From: Verrucomicrobia bacterium UBA1731
GTDB taxonomy: Bacteria; Verrucomicrobiota; Kiritimatiellia; RFP12; UBA1067
Length of the DNA: 7,262 nt
Reading direction: 5' to 3'
Assembly (NCBI GenBank): GCA_002317575.1
Contig: DCIH01000073.1
Location: 26,264-33,525, forward strand
Part shown: positions 6,352 to 7,262 of the stretch, piece after piece
Position numbering within the stretch: position 1 is the stretch's first letter
Layout of the letters: every line of letters begins with the position of its first letter
Program-made: the position numbers and the translations under genes
Notes under the pieces: generated by a model
What the model was told of the DNA's origin: nothing
Seen by the model: the letters and a program-made list of their open reading frames with translations, nothing else
Database searches by the model: none

Positions 6352-7262
6352 TCACGCGCTCGCCCGGGCACGGTCGCGCAACTGGCGACGGCGCTGCGCC
6401 GTGGCCGAAAGATAGCCGAAAAAGCGCTTGATGGATTCGCGCCACGTCTGGAACAGTGCGTACAGTCCCGGCACCAGCAGGATGCCGAACGCCGTGGACG
6501 CCAGCATGCCGTAGAACTCGGTGGTGCCGAGATGGTTCCGGCTCGCGGCGCCCGCGCCCTTGGCGATCATCATCGGCAGCGTGCCCAGGAGCGTCGTGAG
6601 CGCCGTCATGAGCAGCGCGCGCAGACGTTCGCCCGCCGCGGAGCCCGCTGCCTCCACGATCGAGTAGTTCTCGTTCTCGCGCTTGTCCTTGGCGAATTCC
6701 ACGATCAGAATCGCGTTCTTGGAGGCGAGGCCCACGAGCAGCACCAGGCCGAGCTGCGCGTAGATGGACAGCGGATACGGCGCGCCGGTCATGTAAATGC
6801 CAAAGTACTTGAGTCCGAGCAGCGCGCCGAACACGGCCACGAAGATGGAAAGCATCACGGGCAGCGGAATCGTCCACGACTCGTACTGCGCCACCAGGAA
6901 GAGGTAGCCGAAGAGAATCGCGAGCGCGATCAGCGGCACGGCGCTGCCTTCGTTCCGGGCTTCCTGGTAGGCGAGGCCCGTCCATGCGTAGCCGAAGCCC
7001 TTCGGAAGCTCCCTCGCGAAGAGTTCGCGCAGCATGTTCATGACCGTGCCGGACGCGACGCCCGGCGCGGGAATCACCGTGATGCCGGCCGTGAGGTACT
7101 TGTCGCGCGTGTACACCATGCGCGGACCGAGTTCGCGCGTGATCGTGCCGAGGGATCCCACGGGCACCATCGCGCCCGTTTCGCCGCGCACGTACAGCCG
7201 CGCCACCGCCTCCGGCGTGTCGCGTCCCTCGTGGGATGCCTGCACCGTCACGCGGTTCACCT
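6352..7262 (-). CDS. RND efflux pump, AcrB/HAE1 family, C-terminal part (5' end outside window)
   Basis: This is the inner-membrane, proton-driven pump of a tripartite exporter. About 303 C-terminal residues are present and read through the window edge, so the start is missing. Counting from the first full codon, residues 43-105 match the periplasmic part of the second half (PAPGVASGTVMN, LPKGFGYAWTGLAYQE; AcrB has GYDWTGMSYQE). Five membrane helices follow, equivalent to TM8-TM12: about 106-127, 130-154, 164-190, 213-235 and 251-271. The helix at 164-190 holds the family hallmark GLASKNAILIVEFAKD, including the lysine (here residue 181) that corresponds to AcrB Lys940 of the proton relay. 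A basic, cytoplasmic tail ends the protein. The gene is followed 40 bases later by its outer-membrane channel; an adaptor (AcrA-like) gene would be expected upstream. AcrB-like drug or lipid export fits better than heavy-metal export (CusA), but the substrate is unknown. Confidence 0.96.
   Translation of the reverse strand, partial: VNRVTVQASHEGRDTPEAVARLYVRGETGAMVPVGSLGTITRELGPRMVYTRDKYLTAGITVIPAPGVASGTVMNMLRELFARELPKGFGYAWTGLAYQEARNEGSAVPLIALAILFGYLFLVAQYESWTIPLPVMLSIFVAVFGALLGLKYFGIYMTGAPYPLSIYAQLGLVLLVGLASKNAILIVEFAKDKRENENYSIVEAAGSAAGERLRALLMTALTTLLGTLPMMIAKGAGAASRNHLGTTEFYGMLASTAFGILLVPGLYALFQTWRESIKRFFGYLSATAQRRRQLRDRARASA

Noticed and set aside
6312..6371. Upstream in-frame ATG at 6371 for the channel gene
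   Set aside because: It would place 20 hydrophilic residues before the lipoprotein signal peptide and overlap the RND gene; the ATG at 6311 has a well-spaced AAAGGA.
4506..6431. Long plus-strand open frame (641 codons) spanning the receptor start, riboswitch and channel gene
   Set aside because: It crosses several clear minus-strand features, shows no recognisable domain and has the biased composition of an antisense frame.

Overview
All five genes in this window lie on the minus strand, so transcription runs from right to left. The DNA is GC-rich. Outer-membrane parts (a TonB-dependent receptor and an outer-membrane efflux lipoprotein) mark a double-membraned, Gram-negative-type bacterium. 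The large secreted glycosidase-like protein and the overall style of the proteins would suit the Planctomycetes-Verrucomicrobia-Chlamydiae group, for example a gut Kiritimatiellota or Verrucomicrobia lineage. That placement is inference; no marker gene here proves it.

Region by region, in transcription order: (1) 7262-6352 is the C-terminal third of an RND (AcrB/HAE1-type) inner-membrane efflux pump, whose 5' part lies beyond the window. (2) 6311-4800 is its outer-membrane channel partner, a NodT/OprM-type lipoprotein of the TolC superfamily. (3) 4786-4682 is a leader carrying a compact cobalamin (vitamin B12) riboswitch, followed by a small hairpin that contains the Shine-Dalgarno sequence of the next gene. 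(4) 4678-2642 is a BtuB-like TonB-dependent outer-membrane receptor. (5) 2641-2581 is a short spacer with a near-perfect extended -10 promoter. (6) 2580-388 is a large secreted, cysteine-rich protein of no family I recognise with certainty, with the look of a glycoside hydrolase plus a glutamine-amidotransferase-like domain. (7) 358-1 is the N-terminal part of a MoxR-type AAA+ ATPase, cut by the window edge.

How they work together: the RND pump and the outer-membrane channel form a tripartite exporter together with a periplasmic adaptor, probably encoded upstream outside the window. The riboswitch ties the TonB receptor to cobalamin and makes it the probable B12 importer. When cobalamin is bound, the hairpin over the ribosome-binding site would shut translation. 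Only 13 bases separate the channel gene's stop codon from the aptamer, so the riboswitch may sit inside an efflux-pump transcript rather than behind its own promoter. The secreted protein and the MoxR ATPase look like a second transcription unit. The most informative finding is the riboswitch-receptor pair; the least understood gene is the 730-residue secreted protein. I saw no mobile elements, CRISPR arrays, tRNA or rRNA genes. No untranslated stretch exceeds about 120 bases.
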